DNA from: an uncultured delta proteobacterium
GTDB taxonomy: Bacteria; Desulfobacterota; Desulfobulbia; Desulfobulbales; Desulfocapsaceae
Direction: 5' to 3'
NCBI GenBank assembly: GCA_903875445.1
Contig: CAIQWD010000110.1
Location: 1-50,391 of the forward strand
Length of the DNA stretch: 50,391 nucleotides
The position numbers were made by a program, and so were the translations under genes. The notes below the pieces were generated by a model. The model worked only from the letters and a program-made list of their open reading frames with translations. It did no database searches and was not told the origin of the DNA. Each line of letters starts with the position of its first letter. Position 1 is the first letter of the stretch. This document shows, in pieces, positions 16,563 through 24,400 of this stretch.

Positions 16563-17408
16563 TCAAGTATCACAACGAGCAATATCCCAGGAAAGGATAG
16601 CCCAACGGACGAGGTGCAGGTAGTCGAGGACATACCCGTCTCCCATCGGCACGAGATGTCTTTCGAGATACTGGCGCAGCTTGCACTCTTCTTCACCGGT
16701 CATGTCATTGATCATCCAGCCGTATCCTTTGACCGCATCGTCGAGATTTTGAAAGATTTTCTTTTCCTCGTCCGCATTGCCGACGAAGGTGACATCGGCA
16801 TAAATCCCCATCTGATGCAGCAGATTATATACACAGATATAGTCCGGCCCACGGTCGAGATCCCGACCGATGGCCTGAAAAATCCGACGATCGAAGGGTC
16901 CGTCAGCAACGAGACTGGAGACGATCACCCGGTGGCGAGCGCGACCGGCAAGTTTTTCTATGGCCCCCGCCAGATCCTCGACCACGAGGCTACGTGAGGC
17001 AATGGCGACATCGTGCCTTTCGATTCCGGCGACGTCCCAGTCATCCTGCCAATCGAGCAGCCGGGTAGTCACATTGGCGAGCCCCTTCTTTCGGCACCGT
17101 TCCGATAAGATTGCCAGCATCGTCTCCGAAAAATCCACGGCCGTAACCTGCCGTACAGTGTCGGCAAGGGGAATCGCCAGGGTCCCGGCTCCACATCCCA
17201 CATCCAACACGCTCCAATCCGGTTGAGGGGCCAGATGGCGGAGAAAGTCGGTGACATAACCACTCTCTTTGGCGTGATTGGCAAAGGACGGTGCTCGTTT
17301 GTTCCAAAATTCCCGATCGTTCCGGTCCCCTCTCCGTTTTCGGCAGGACTCTTGCCAAATCCGGTTCCAATCCGGTTTTACCACATTTTTGTCGCAGGTC
17401 TCACTCAT
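16563..17408 (-). CDS. Class I SAM-dependent methyltransferase
   Basis: 281 residues from the ATG at 17408, which overlaps the FmdE stop as ATGA; a longer frame to 17489 lies inside FmdE and is rejected. Motif I is LDVGCGAGTLAIPLA, followed by TAVDFSETML. N-terminal KPDWNRIWQES and FWNKRAPSFANHAKESGYV are typical of this subfamily, often encoded near metal-uptake genes. The acceptor is unknown. A fragment of a close paralogue is at 5961-6189, showing that this gene was once duplicated at the other end of the locus. Confidence 0.9.
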   Translation of the reverse strand: MSETCDKNVVKPDWNRIWQESCRKRRGDRNDREFWNKRAPSFANHAKESGYVTDFLRHLAPQPDWSVLDVGCGAGTLAIPLADTVRQVTAVDFSETMLAILSERCRKKGLANVTTRLLDWQDDWDVAGIERHDVAIASRSLVVEDLAGAIEKLAGRARHRVIVSSLVADGPFDRRIFQAIGRDLDRGPDYICVYNLLHQMGIYADVTFVGNADEEKKIFQNLDDAVKGYGWMINDMTGEEECKLRQYLERHLVPMGDGYVLDYLHLVRWAILSWDIARCDT

Positions 17409-18034
17409 CCCGATAACCTTACATCCAGGGGCGGGCGTAGTGCGGCCAACGGCTCGAAATAGTGATCTTGCCCAGCGCATCTTTGACAAAGCACCTTGCC
17501 GGCCAGGCGAATCTCCCGGCGATCAAGTACGGTCTCGCCGCACTCGACACAAATCTCTTTGCCGAGCGGCGGTCCCGGCAGATCCTCGGGTTTCAGCGAT
17601 ACCGTAACATCCTGAACAACAAACAGATCGCTGTCCGCCATCTCCCGGTAAGCCTTCATCTGGGCCGCACTTTTATCGAGATCTGGATACATACGGGCGG
17701 CCTTTTCCCGTGCATCGGCCACCGAGACGATCCGCACCGCCTGCATCGTTTCGATGTTCACAAAGGTCGCGGCCATCTTGCCGTGATCGATAAGCTTCAT
17801 GTTTCTGCGGCCTACCCGGCAACCAGTGACCGTCATAATCGCATCGGTGGCGCACCGGTCTATCTCGACAAAGACGATCAGCTTCTTGCGATCCTCTCCC
17901 TTCGGATCGGTAATGCCCAGTTCACGCAGCCCGAGCATGGCGATCCGCACCCCGATTATTTGCCCAGCGCAAAGATGGCCGTGAAACAGGACCGCCTCAG
18001 CCAACAGCCTATCAAACTTGTTGTTATTATCCAT
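17405..18034 (-). CDS. FmdE family protein with zinc ribbon (copy 2)
   Basis: 209 residues, paralogous to the FmdE protein at 9991-10566. It has the more canonical FHGHLCAGQIIG motif, followed by SDPKGEDRKK-like spacing, VEIDRCATDAI, TGCRVGRRNMK, GKMAATFVNIETMQA and a C-terminal zinc ribbon (CVECGETV...CQRC). It lies 15 bases after the receptor gene stop and overlaps the methyltransferase gene, so receptor, FmdE and methyltransferase are co-transcribed. The biochemical role of bacterial FmdE proteins is not established. Confidence 0.92.
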   Translation of the reverse strand: MDNNNKFDRLLAEAVLFHGHLCAGQIIGVRIAMLGLRELGITDPKGEDRKKLIVFVEIDRCATDAIMTVTGCRVGRRNMKLIDHGKMAATFVNIETMQAVRIVSVADAREKAARMYPDLDKSAAQMKAYREMADSDLFVVQDVTVSLKPEDLPGPPLGKEICVECGETVLDRREIRLAGKVLCQRCAGQDHYFEPLAALRPPLDVRLSG

Positions 18035-18049
18035 GACTTCTCCCTCGCA

Positions 18050-20059
18050 TCAGAAGGTATAGCGGAGGTTGGAAAAGAAGGTTCTTCCGGCCTCCGGATA
18101 GCCTTCCTGAATTGCATAATTCTTATCGAAGAGGTTTTTCACGCCCGCATCGACCAAAAAGCCGTTGCCGAGATCGTAACTGAGTTTGCTGCCCATGATC
18201 GCGTATCCATCGGCGACTTGGACGCCGTTCGAGGAGCTGAAACGCCGCGAATCGAACTCGACATCAGCTTGGGCAATGAGTTTTTCGAATAAGGTGTAAC
18301 GCAGATAGGCGACCACTTTATGCGCGGGCACATTGGTGATCTTGCTGCTGTCGGTTTTGTTGTCGGCATGGGTATAGGTGTAATTGCTGCCGATTTCGAG
18401 AGTAGTCAGCACATTGGCACCTGCCTCCAGCTCGATACCCGACAGATCGACTTCCCCGATGTTCTGATTTTGATTGATGGTCATTCCGGGATTTTTGGGA
18501 TCGGCAACCCTTGCCAACTGGATGTAATCGGTAACATTGTTGTAAAATACAATGCCCTTGTAATGAATTCCGGCAACTTTTTTATTTTCGTAGCCGATTT
18601 CGTAATTGATCGATTTTTCCGGATCGAGGTCGGGGTTGGGAATGGCAGTACCAAGATTATATGAGTATTTGTCCTTAATGGATGGCAGTCTGGTCTTCCG
18701 GGCTACCGCCGTATGAAAGATGCCGACGGAGTCGGCGTCGTAGAAAAGACCGAGTTGCGGATTAAGACCGGAGGTACTCTCCATCGGAAAGTCGACGACC
18801 TTGCCGCTTGCCGAGATCTGTTCAGCATCAAGGGTATCGAGGAAGTCGTAGCTTATGCCGGTGATCGCATAGAAGTGTTTGCTGAAGTTATAGGTATCTT
18901 CCAGGCCAACCGAAAACATCTGATCCTTAAAGGTCAGCTCCGGGGCGCCCGCGTTCTGCTCCTGGTGCACGTCACGTTTGTAATGGAGTGCCAGTTTCAG
19001 CAGGTTGTCGGGGACAAGAGAGGAGCCCACCTCCAGAGAACCACCGTCGGTATAATCGTTGTACCAGCTCTTAAAGGCGTATTTCTTGGAAATGGTCGCA
19101 TAGGTCGCATCATCGTAACTGTACAGCGAATTCTGGAAGATATCGTGATAGGCCCTGGTCTTCAGGTACAACTTGTCGGTAAAATCGGTCTTGGAGGTGA
19201 AATAATAACTTTGTTTATCCCAATATGGCCATTGCCAGTAGCGCGCCGTTACCGTCTTGTCATAGCCGGTGTATGGCGGGGTACCCTTTTCCCCATGCTG
19301 ATCGATGAAGGAAATGGCGTATTCGTCGGTTTTGTTGGGCGTAAAACCGGCTTTGAGATCGATTTTTCCGTCCTGCTTATAGGAATTATCGCGATGATCG
19401 CCGTTTTCCGTCTTGGTCGGTTTAAAATCGCCGGAGAGGGGGAAATAGTCGCTGTTCAGATACGATACCCCGCCCTGCAGGTACCATTTTTCCTGGGCCG
19501 TTCCGAGATTGGCGTAGCCATAATAGGTGTCGCCGGAACTGATGCCGGTTCCGACCTCGCCTTCAAAGGCCTTTTGCGGCCTACGGGATACCATGTTTAT
19601 GGCGCCGCCCATGGTGTTAGGTCCGTAAAGCACCGAGGTGAAACCCTTGGAAACGACAATCTCCGACAGATCGAAAGTGGTAAAACGGGCGAGATCGGGA
19701 TAACCGTCATAGGGGACGTAGACAGGAATCCCATCGAGAAAGAGCGGCACATGTTTGATATCGAAGCCTCGAACAAAAAGAGTCTGCTCGTTGCGAGCCC
19801 CGGTCACAGAGGAGGTGACCCCCGGCAGAAGATTGGCGGCATCGGCCACGGTCGTTTTCTCGAAGGCGCGCATCTCCTCACTAGAGATCCGCTCCACCGT
19901 GGTGTTTTTATCGTTTTCAGCCTTGGCAGTCACTTCGATTTCCCCGAGGGTGAAGACCCCGGTCGGTTCTGCTGCTTTACCGTCAACGGACATGGCCAGA
20001 AATATCCCGGCAACACCTAAAAAAACAGCACTTTCCACTCTATATCGATCCGCAAACAT
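18050..20059 (-). CDS. TonB-dependent outer-membrane receptor (operon B)
   Basis: 669 residues from the ATG at 20059, chosen because GGAGG lies seven bases upstream; a frame to 20107 would run through the ModE-like site. Signal peptide about 1-30 (AVFLGVAGIFLAMSVDGKAAE), TonB box-like GEIEVTA, plug domain (about 45-160, VADAANLLPGVTSSV, LSEIVVSKGFTSVLYGPNTMGG) and a beta-barrel ending in FFSNLRYTF. Start of operon B. It differs clearly from the operon A receptor, so the two may take different ligands. Confidence 0.95.
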   Translation of the reverse strand: MFADRYRVESAVFLGVAGIFLAMSVDGKAAEPTGVFTLGEIEVTAKAENDKNTTVERISSEEMRAFEKTTVADAANLLPGVTSSVTGARNEQTLFVRGFDIKHVPLFLDGIPVYVPYDGYPDLARFTTFDLSEIVVSKGFTSVLYGPNTMGGAINMVSRRPQKAFEGEVGTGISSGDTYYGYANLGTAQEKWYLQGGVSYLNSDYFPLSGDFKPTKTENGDHRDNSYKQDGKIDLKAGFTPNKTDEYAISFIDQHGEKGTPPYTGYDKTVTARYWQWPYWDKQSYYFTSKTDFTDKLYLKTRAYHDIFQNSLYSYDDATYATISKKYAFKSWYNDYTDGGSLEVGSSLVPDNLLKLALHYKRDVHQEQNAGAPELTFKDQMFSVGLEDTYNFSKHFYAITGISYDFLDTLDAEQISASGKVVDFPMESTSGLNPQLGLFYDADSVGIFHTAVARKTRLPSIKDKYSYNLGTAIPNPDLDPEKSINYEIGYENKKVAGIHYKGIVFYNNVTDYIQLARVADPKNPGMTINQNQNIGEVDLSGIELEAGANVLTTLEIGSNYTYTHADNKTDSSKITNVPAHKVVAYLRYTLFEKLIAQADVEFDSRRFSSSNGVQVADGYAIMGSKLSYDLGNGFLVDAGVKNLFDKNYAIQEGYPEAGRTFFSNLRYTF

Positions 20060-20075
20060 CTCCATTCCTCCGTAT

Positions 20076-20099
20076 CGTTGTATATTAATATATATAACC
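20076..20099. promoter_or_regulatory. ModE-box-like operator of operon B
   Basis: CGTTGT (20076-20081), 12 bases, ATAACC (20094-20099): the geometry of the 14866 site with one change per half. The spacer is pure A/T (20082-20093). It sits 16 bases upstream of the receptor start codon, next to the ribosome binding site, so a bound protein would block transcription or early elongation. Confidence 0.55.
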
Positions 20100-20299
20100 A
20101 ACCGCAAAAAAACAGACCATCACCCCACAAGGGGGTATAAGTGCCTTGGTGGTAGTTTTATCAACCAAGTGTTCCCTCACTCATTTTCTTGTTTTTGTGG
20201 CCATATTTTCCTGGTTAAGGCACTAAAGGGCTTGGTTTTTTTCCTTTGGTCGATTCCGCACCAGAAAAGTTGATTCAATCTCTTTTTAAGCAGGCAAAA

Positions 20300-20323
20300 C
20301 GATGTATATAAAAAAACATATCG
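20300..20323. promoter_or_regulatory. ModE-box-like operator near the regulator gene
   Basis: CGATGT (20300-20305), 12 A/T-rich bases, ATATCG (20318-20323). The right half fits ATANCG exactly; the left has one change from CGNTAT. It lies 112 bases before the ModE-like gene and about 240 before the operon B receptor gene, so it may serve autoregulation, operon B, or both by looping. Confidence 0.5.
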
Positions 20324-20434
20324 ATTTGCAAGTCAATAAAAATTTACATTAGCAAAGTGCATACCGGACCGGCGAGATGAGGTCTGGCGTTGAATCCCTT
20401 GACACCCTCCGGGGATTATATGTAAATATGCACC

Positions 20435-20824
20435 ATGAAACGACATCGGAGGGAAAATAACCAGCTGGATACATCCCAAGGTTTTTGTTGCCGGGGACGC
20501 GTCTGGATCGAGAAGAATAGCGAGACCTATCTTGGCTTCGGCCGCATGGTCTTGTTGCAAAGGATCAAGGAGTTCGGTTCCATTTCCCAGGCGGCAAAAT
20601 CAATGGCAATGTCTTATAAACACGCCTGGGATCTGGTGGATTCCATGAATCGCCAGGCCGGGGAATCGCTGGTTTCCACCAGTAAGGGTGGCAAGGGTGG
20701 TGGCGGGGCTAGTCTCACCGAAGCGGGTGAAGCGGCAATCAAGGAATTCGCCGGCCTTCTCGACCGTCTCGACGTTTTCCTTGCCAAAGAGACCGCTCGC
20801 CTGCAGGTGAGCATGATGCGATAA
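20435..20824 (+). CDS. modE: ModE-type winged-helix regulator lacking the MOP domain
   Basis: 129 residues. About 30-125 match the N-terminal DNA-binding domain of Mod[21 protein letters not shown] helix-turn-helix, a dimer helix, and the diagnostic wing [14 protein letters not shown]. Full ModE is about twice as long and carries two molybdate-binding MOP domains; here the protein ends after the winged helix, so metal sensing must come from elsewhere or be lost. The N-terminus has about 28 extra residues with two adjacent cysteines (FCCRG). No strong ribosome binding site precedes the ATG. The hybrid kinase gene starts six bases after its stop. Confidence 0.88.
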   Translation: MKRHRRENNQLDTSQGFCCRGRVWIEKNSETYLGFGRMVLLQRIKEFGSISQAAKSMAMSYKHAWDLVDSMNRQAGESLVSTSKGGKGGGGASLTEAGEAAIKEFAGLLDRLDVFLAKETARLQVSMMR

Positions 20825-20829
20825 TCGTT

Positions 20830-23748
20830 ATGGCAAAAAAGCTGCCTCCTAGTGCAAAACGGCAAGCTGAGAATATGAAAAATCAAAAGCTGTTAGTTGA
20901 TAGCGAAGGGGATGCGCGTAAAGCCTTGGAGGAACTCCGGGCAACGCTCTACAGCATCGGCGATGGGGTGATCGTCACAGACACCGCATGCAAAATCACC
21001 CGGATAAATCCAGTTGCCGGAAACCTCACCGGGTGGAGCGAGCCCGAAGCCGTCGGAAAACACTTGGATGATGTATTTTGCATTGTCAACGAAAAATCCG
21101 GAGCAAAGATTGCAAACCCGGCAGAGCGCGTTTTGCGTGAGGGAACAACGGTTGGCCTCGCCAACGACACTCTCCTTATCGCCAGAGATGGGACAGCACG
21201 CCCCATAGCAGACTGTGGAGCGCCCATCTTCAATGAACAGCGAGCCATCATCGGTGTGGTCCTCGTCTTCCATGATCAGACCGCCGAACGAACTGCAAAA
21301 CAAGCACTTCAGGACAGCGAAGAACGATTTCGCACTGTGGCCGATTACACCTATGACTGGGAATACTGGTGCGCGCCGGATGGAAAGATACTCTATATAT
21401 CTCCTTCCTGTGAACGTATCACAGGGTATCCTCCGGCGGAATTTATCGCCGATCCCAGTCTCCTAGAGAGGATAATACATCCGGAAGACAGGGGTGCATG
21501 GGAGCAACATCTGCTTCTCGACACCACGCACGAGCGAGAACTCATTTTTCGAATTCTTCGTCACGACGGTAATACTCGCTGGATCGGCCATGTCTGTCAG
21601 TTTATCTACAGTGCCGACGGAACCAATTTAGGCCTGCGTGTCAGCAATCGCGACATCACCGAGCGTAACCAGGCAGAGGAGGAACGTAAGGCATACATTT
21701 GGTTTTTAGAAAATCTTGAACGGATTGACAAGGTTATTAAGAAGGAAACCGATGTAGACCAACTGCTTTGGGCTACCATTAAGGAGGTGCTTGCGATTCT
21801 TGAATGCGACCGTGCCTGGCTCCTCTATCCCTGCGATCCCGAAGCCGCCACCTTTCGGGTACCGGTAGAACTTTGCAGACCGGAGTATCCGGGTGCCGAA
21901 GAACTCAATATTGAAGTACCGATGAAGCCGGGAGCCGACCAGGTTTGCGCCACGGCTTTGGCGACCGATGGACCGGTAATTTATGGACCTCACGTCGAGC
22001 GACCGGTCTATGAAGAGTTGACCAAACATTTCGGAGTGTTGTCGCAAATGACTGTTGCTGTTTATCCCAAAATGGGGAAGCCGTGGTTGTTCGGATTGCA
22101 CCAATGTTCCCATGCCCGTGTCTGGACCCAAGCAGAGCAACGGCTCTTTAACGAAATCGGCAGACGAATCTCCGACGGTCTGAGTAGTGTTCTCTTTCTT
22201 CGTGAACTGCAGGAAAATGAAGAGCGATTTCGAGCTACTTTCGAACAGGCAGCGGTGGGCATTGCCCATGGCGCTCTCGACGGACGATGTTTACGCGTTA
22301 ACCAAAAATTGTGCGACATCGTTGGGTACGAAAGAGAAGAATTGTTGCAGAAAAAGTTCCAGGACATCACCCATCCCGACGACCTGCAGAGAAGCCTGGC
22401 ATCCATCCATCAGGTGCTGGCCGGAGAAATCCAATCCTATAACCAGGAAAAAAGATACATTCGAAAAGACGGCTCGATTGTCTGGATCGACCAGACCGTT
22501 TCCATTGTTCGTCAGGTCTCCGGACAGCCTTCCTACTTTATATCTGTTATTGAGGATATTTCAAATCGCAAGCAGGCGGAGGAAGAAAAAGAGAAATTGC
22601 GTGGGCAGCTGTTACAGTCGCAAAAGATCGAATCCATTGGTCGACTGGCCGGCGGAGTGGCTCACGACTTCAACAATATGCTGGGTGTAATTCTTGGTCA
22701 TGCCGAATTGGCACTGCATCGCATTGACCAGGGCCACCCACTTTTTGCCGGTTTGATAGAAATCCAGAAAGCTGGGCGACGGGCGAGTGCTCTCACTAGG
22801 CAACTTCTGGCCTTTGCCCGAAAACAAGTTGTATCTCCTAAGGTCTTAGACCTCAACAACATTGTCGCCGGAATGCTCTCGATGATTCGAAGACTCATTG
22901 GTGAGGATATTGAATTGGTGTGGATACCTGGCGAGGAAGTGCAGTCCATCAAAATTGACCCAAGCCAAATTGACCAGATCTTAGCCAACCTGTGTATCAA
23001 TGCCCGTGATGCGATAATCGGAGTGGGCAAGATTACCATCGAAACGAAAAATATTGCCTTTGATGAAATGTTTTGCTCTATCCATGAAGGCTTTGTCCCA
23101 GGGCAGTATGTTCAGCTCACGGTGAGCGACAATGGCTGCGGCATGGAGAAAGAAATCCTTGCGAATCTCTTCGAGCCCTTTTTTACCACAAAGGTCGTCG
23201 GGAAAGGTACCGGTTTGGGTTTATCCACTGTATACGGTATTGTTAAACAGAACCGGGGCTTCATCAATGTGTACAGCGAACCGAAGAAAGGGACGACTTT
23301 CAAAATTTATCTCCCTCACTATAAAGACAAACAAGAAGAGACAACAATTGAAGCGCCGGTGCAGATAACCGCAGGTGGCCTGGAAACAATTTTACTTGTC
23401 GAAGATGAGCAGGCCTTACTGAACCTGAGCCGGATCATGCTGGAAGAGTTGGGGTATCGAGTGCTGACCGCGGCAACACCGGGCGAAGCTCTTCAATTAG
23501 CCGCGGAGCATGCCGGTAAAATTGATATCGTGGTAACCGATGTAGTTATGCCCGAGATGAACGGCCGCGATCTTTGTAAGCGTCTGCTATCGCTCTATCC
23601 TAACCTCAAGAGGTTGTTTATGTCCGGTTACACCGCCAATGTGATCGTCCATCACGGGGTGCTTGAAGAAGGTGTGTGCTTTATCCAGAAGCCTTTCTCC
23701 CAGAAGAACTTAAGCTTAAAGGTTCGAGAGGCCCTTGAAAAACTGTGA
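20830..23748 (+). CDS. Hybrid histidine kinase (PAS-PAS-GAF-PAS-HisKA-HATPase-REC)
   Basis: 972 residues, no membrane segment seen, so likely cytosolic. PAS domains at about 38-155, 165-280 and 470-590, a GAF-like region at about 290-465 ([25 protein letters not shown]), HisKA at about 600-665 with phospho-acceptor His in [12 protein letters not shown], HATPase at about 710-830 ([30 protein letters not shown]), and a C-terminal receiver with Asp in [12 protein letters not shown]. It begins six bases after the ModE-like gene, so the two are co-transcribed. The final output partner is not in the window. Confidence 0.93.
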   Translation: MAKKLPPSAKRQAENMKNQKLLVDSEGDARKALEELRATLYSIGDGVIVTDTACKITRINPVAGNLTGWSEPEAVGKHLDDVFCIVNEKSGAKIANPAERVLREGTTVGLANDTLLIARDGTARPIADCGAPIFNEQRAIIGVVLVFHDQTAERTAKQALQDSEERFRTVADYTYDWEYWCAPDGKILYISPSCERITGYPPAEFIADPSLLERIIHPEDRGAWEQHLLLDTTHERELIFRILRHDGNTRWIGHVCQFIYSADGTNLGLRVSNRDITERNQAEEERKAYIWFLENLERIDKVIKKETDVDQLLWATIKEVLAILECDRAWLLYPCDPEAATFRVPVELCRPEYPGAEELNIEVPMKPGADQVCATALATDGPVIYGPHVERPVYEELTKHFGVLSQMTVAVYPKMGKPWLFGLHQCSHARVWTQAEQRLFNEIGRRISDGLSSVLFLRELQENEERFRATFEQAAVGIAHGALDGRCLRVNQKLCDIVGYEREELLQKKFQDITHPDDLQRSLASIHQVLAGEIQSYNQEKRYIRKDGSIVWIDQTVSIVRQVSGQPSYFISVIEDISNRKQAEEEKEKLRGQLLQSQKIESIGRLAGGVAHDFNNMLGVILGHAELALHRIDQGHPLFAGLIEIQKAGRRASALTRQLLAFARKQVVSPKVLDLNNIVAGMLSMIRRLIGEDIELVWIPGEEVQSIKIDPSQIDQILANLCINARDAIIGVGKITIETKNIAFDEMFCSIHEGFVPGQYVQLTVSDNGCGMEKEILANLFEPFFTTKVVGKGTGLGLSTVYGIVKQNRGFINVYSEPKKGTTFKIYLPHYKDKQEETTIEAPVQITAGGLETILLVEDEQALLNLSRIMLEELGYRVLTAATPGEALQLAAEHAGKIDIVVTDVVMPEMNGRDLCKRLLSLYPNLKRLFMSGYTANVIVHHGVLEEGVCFIQKPFSQKNLSLKVREALEKL

Positions 23749-23780
23749 ATGACAGGAAATTGCAATGGTTATAGCCGAAG

Positions 23781-23940
23781 TCAATTCCTCACAAATTCAG
23801 CAAGATATTTCATTGCCGTAAAGACAATGATGCAGGCCAGCATCCATTTGATGATCTTGGCCGGCACTAATTTCTGACACCGTGCCCCGACCGAGATACA
23901 TCCCGGCCATCCCACCTATGCCGAAGACTGCGGCTTTGCC
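23781..23940 (-). pseudogene. TSUP (TauE/SafE) transporter, C-terminal remnant with frameshift
   Basis: Minus-strand reading gives KAAVFGIGGMAGMYLG in one frame and GARCQKLVPAKIIKWMLACI, continuing to YLAEFVRN and a stop at 23781-23783, in the next frame. Joined, this is the C-terminal end of a TSUP/TauE-SafE permease (glycine-rich turn, charged loop, last membrane helix). The frame changes within GGTCGGGGCA near 23890, so the remnant is also frameshifted. The rest of the gene is gone; immediately beyond lies the tunR-like fragment on the other strand. Confidence 0.62.
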
Positions 23941-24315
23941 AGGCAATTGGGCGGCCCCGAGGCCATTCGCAAGGTCCGGGCGATTGAGCTGATGCAGGGC
24001 AACATGCCGCTGCCGGCGGTCCAATTGATGCTCGGCCATTCGACATCCAACCTGACATCCTCTTACGTGTCCTTTTCCGAGGAAGAGATTCGCCAGGTTG
24101 CCAGGCTATTCATGAAAAAAGAATCTCTTCGCAAGACCTCGGCGCGCAACTCTTTCTTCGGCAAAATCAATACCGAGTGCGTCGTCCGGATCTCGCCGAC
24201 CACCGAAGTCTGCGCCGTGGTTGCATCCGGCGGCAGCAGTAATCTCAACCTGCACGAAGGTGATGCAATCTGGGTAGTGTTCACCAGCTTTTCCGTGATA
24301 CTGCATGTGGACTGA
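23941..24315 (+). pseudogene. tunR-like regulator, C-terminal fragment (recombinase fold + MOP)
   Basis: About 124 codons to a stop at 24313-24315. First comes the C-terminal end of a tyrosine-recombinase fold (LPAVQLMLGHSTSNLTSSYV), then a linker, then a MOP/TOBE-like oxyanion domain (SARNSFFGKI, VVASGGSSNLNLHEGD, SFSVILHVD). A XerC/D-like domain fused to a ModE-like MOP domain is the hallmark of TunR, the tungstate-responsive regulator of sulfate reducers. The N-terminal part and start codon are missing (only a TTG at 23947). TunR was reported to repress TSUP transporters, and a TSUP remnant adjoins it here. Confidence 0.72.
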
Positions 24316-24342
24316 TAAGGCTAGCGTGCCGACTGACGAAAA

Positions 24343-24377
24343 CAGCCCCTGCCGACCGAACGGGCCTGCAGGGGCTG
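24343..24377 (-). terminator. Rho-independent terminator of lon
   Basis: CAGCCCCTGC (24343-24352) pairs perfectly with GCAGGGGCTG (24368-24377) around a 15-base loop, 24 bases beyond the lon stop. On the minus strand the stem is followed by TTTTCG, a short U-tract, so termination may be moderate. Confidence 0.65.
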
Positions 24378-24400
24378 AGAGGTTTCACTGCAAAAAAAGC

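Larger units (their letters stand above)
20060..20434. other. Divergent promoter region with two ModE-like sites
   Basis: 375 bases between the receptor gene and the divergent regulator gene. It contains the ModE-like sites at 20076-20099 and 20300-20323. Between them are small inverted repeats: CCCC-ACAA-GGGG at 20123-20134, CTTGGT/ACCAAG at 20145-20150/20164-20169, and GTGCCTT/AAGGCAC at 20141-20147/20217-20223. These could form a structured leader for operon B, but they do not match a riboswitch I can recognise. Confidence 0.45.

Noticed and set aside
18713-20020. Plus-strand frame of 435 codons
   Set aside because: Antisense to the second TonB receptor, whose plug and barrel motifs are clear.
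6189-20107. Iron-siderophore or cobalamin uptake locus
   Set aside because: Possible from the transporter families alone, but I saw no Fur box or cobalamin riboswitch, whereas three ModE-like sites and a ModE-type regulator are present. It remains the main alternative.
20108-20299. Molybdenum-cofactor or cobalamin riboswitch in the operon B leader
   Set aside because: Small stems are present, but I could not match the conserved core of either riboswitch; a covariance-model scan (Rfam, Infernal) would decide.
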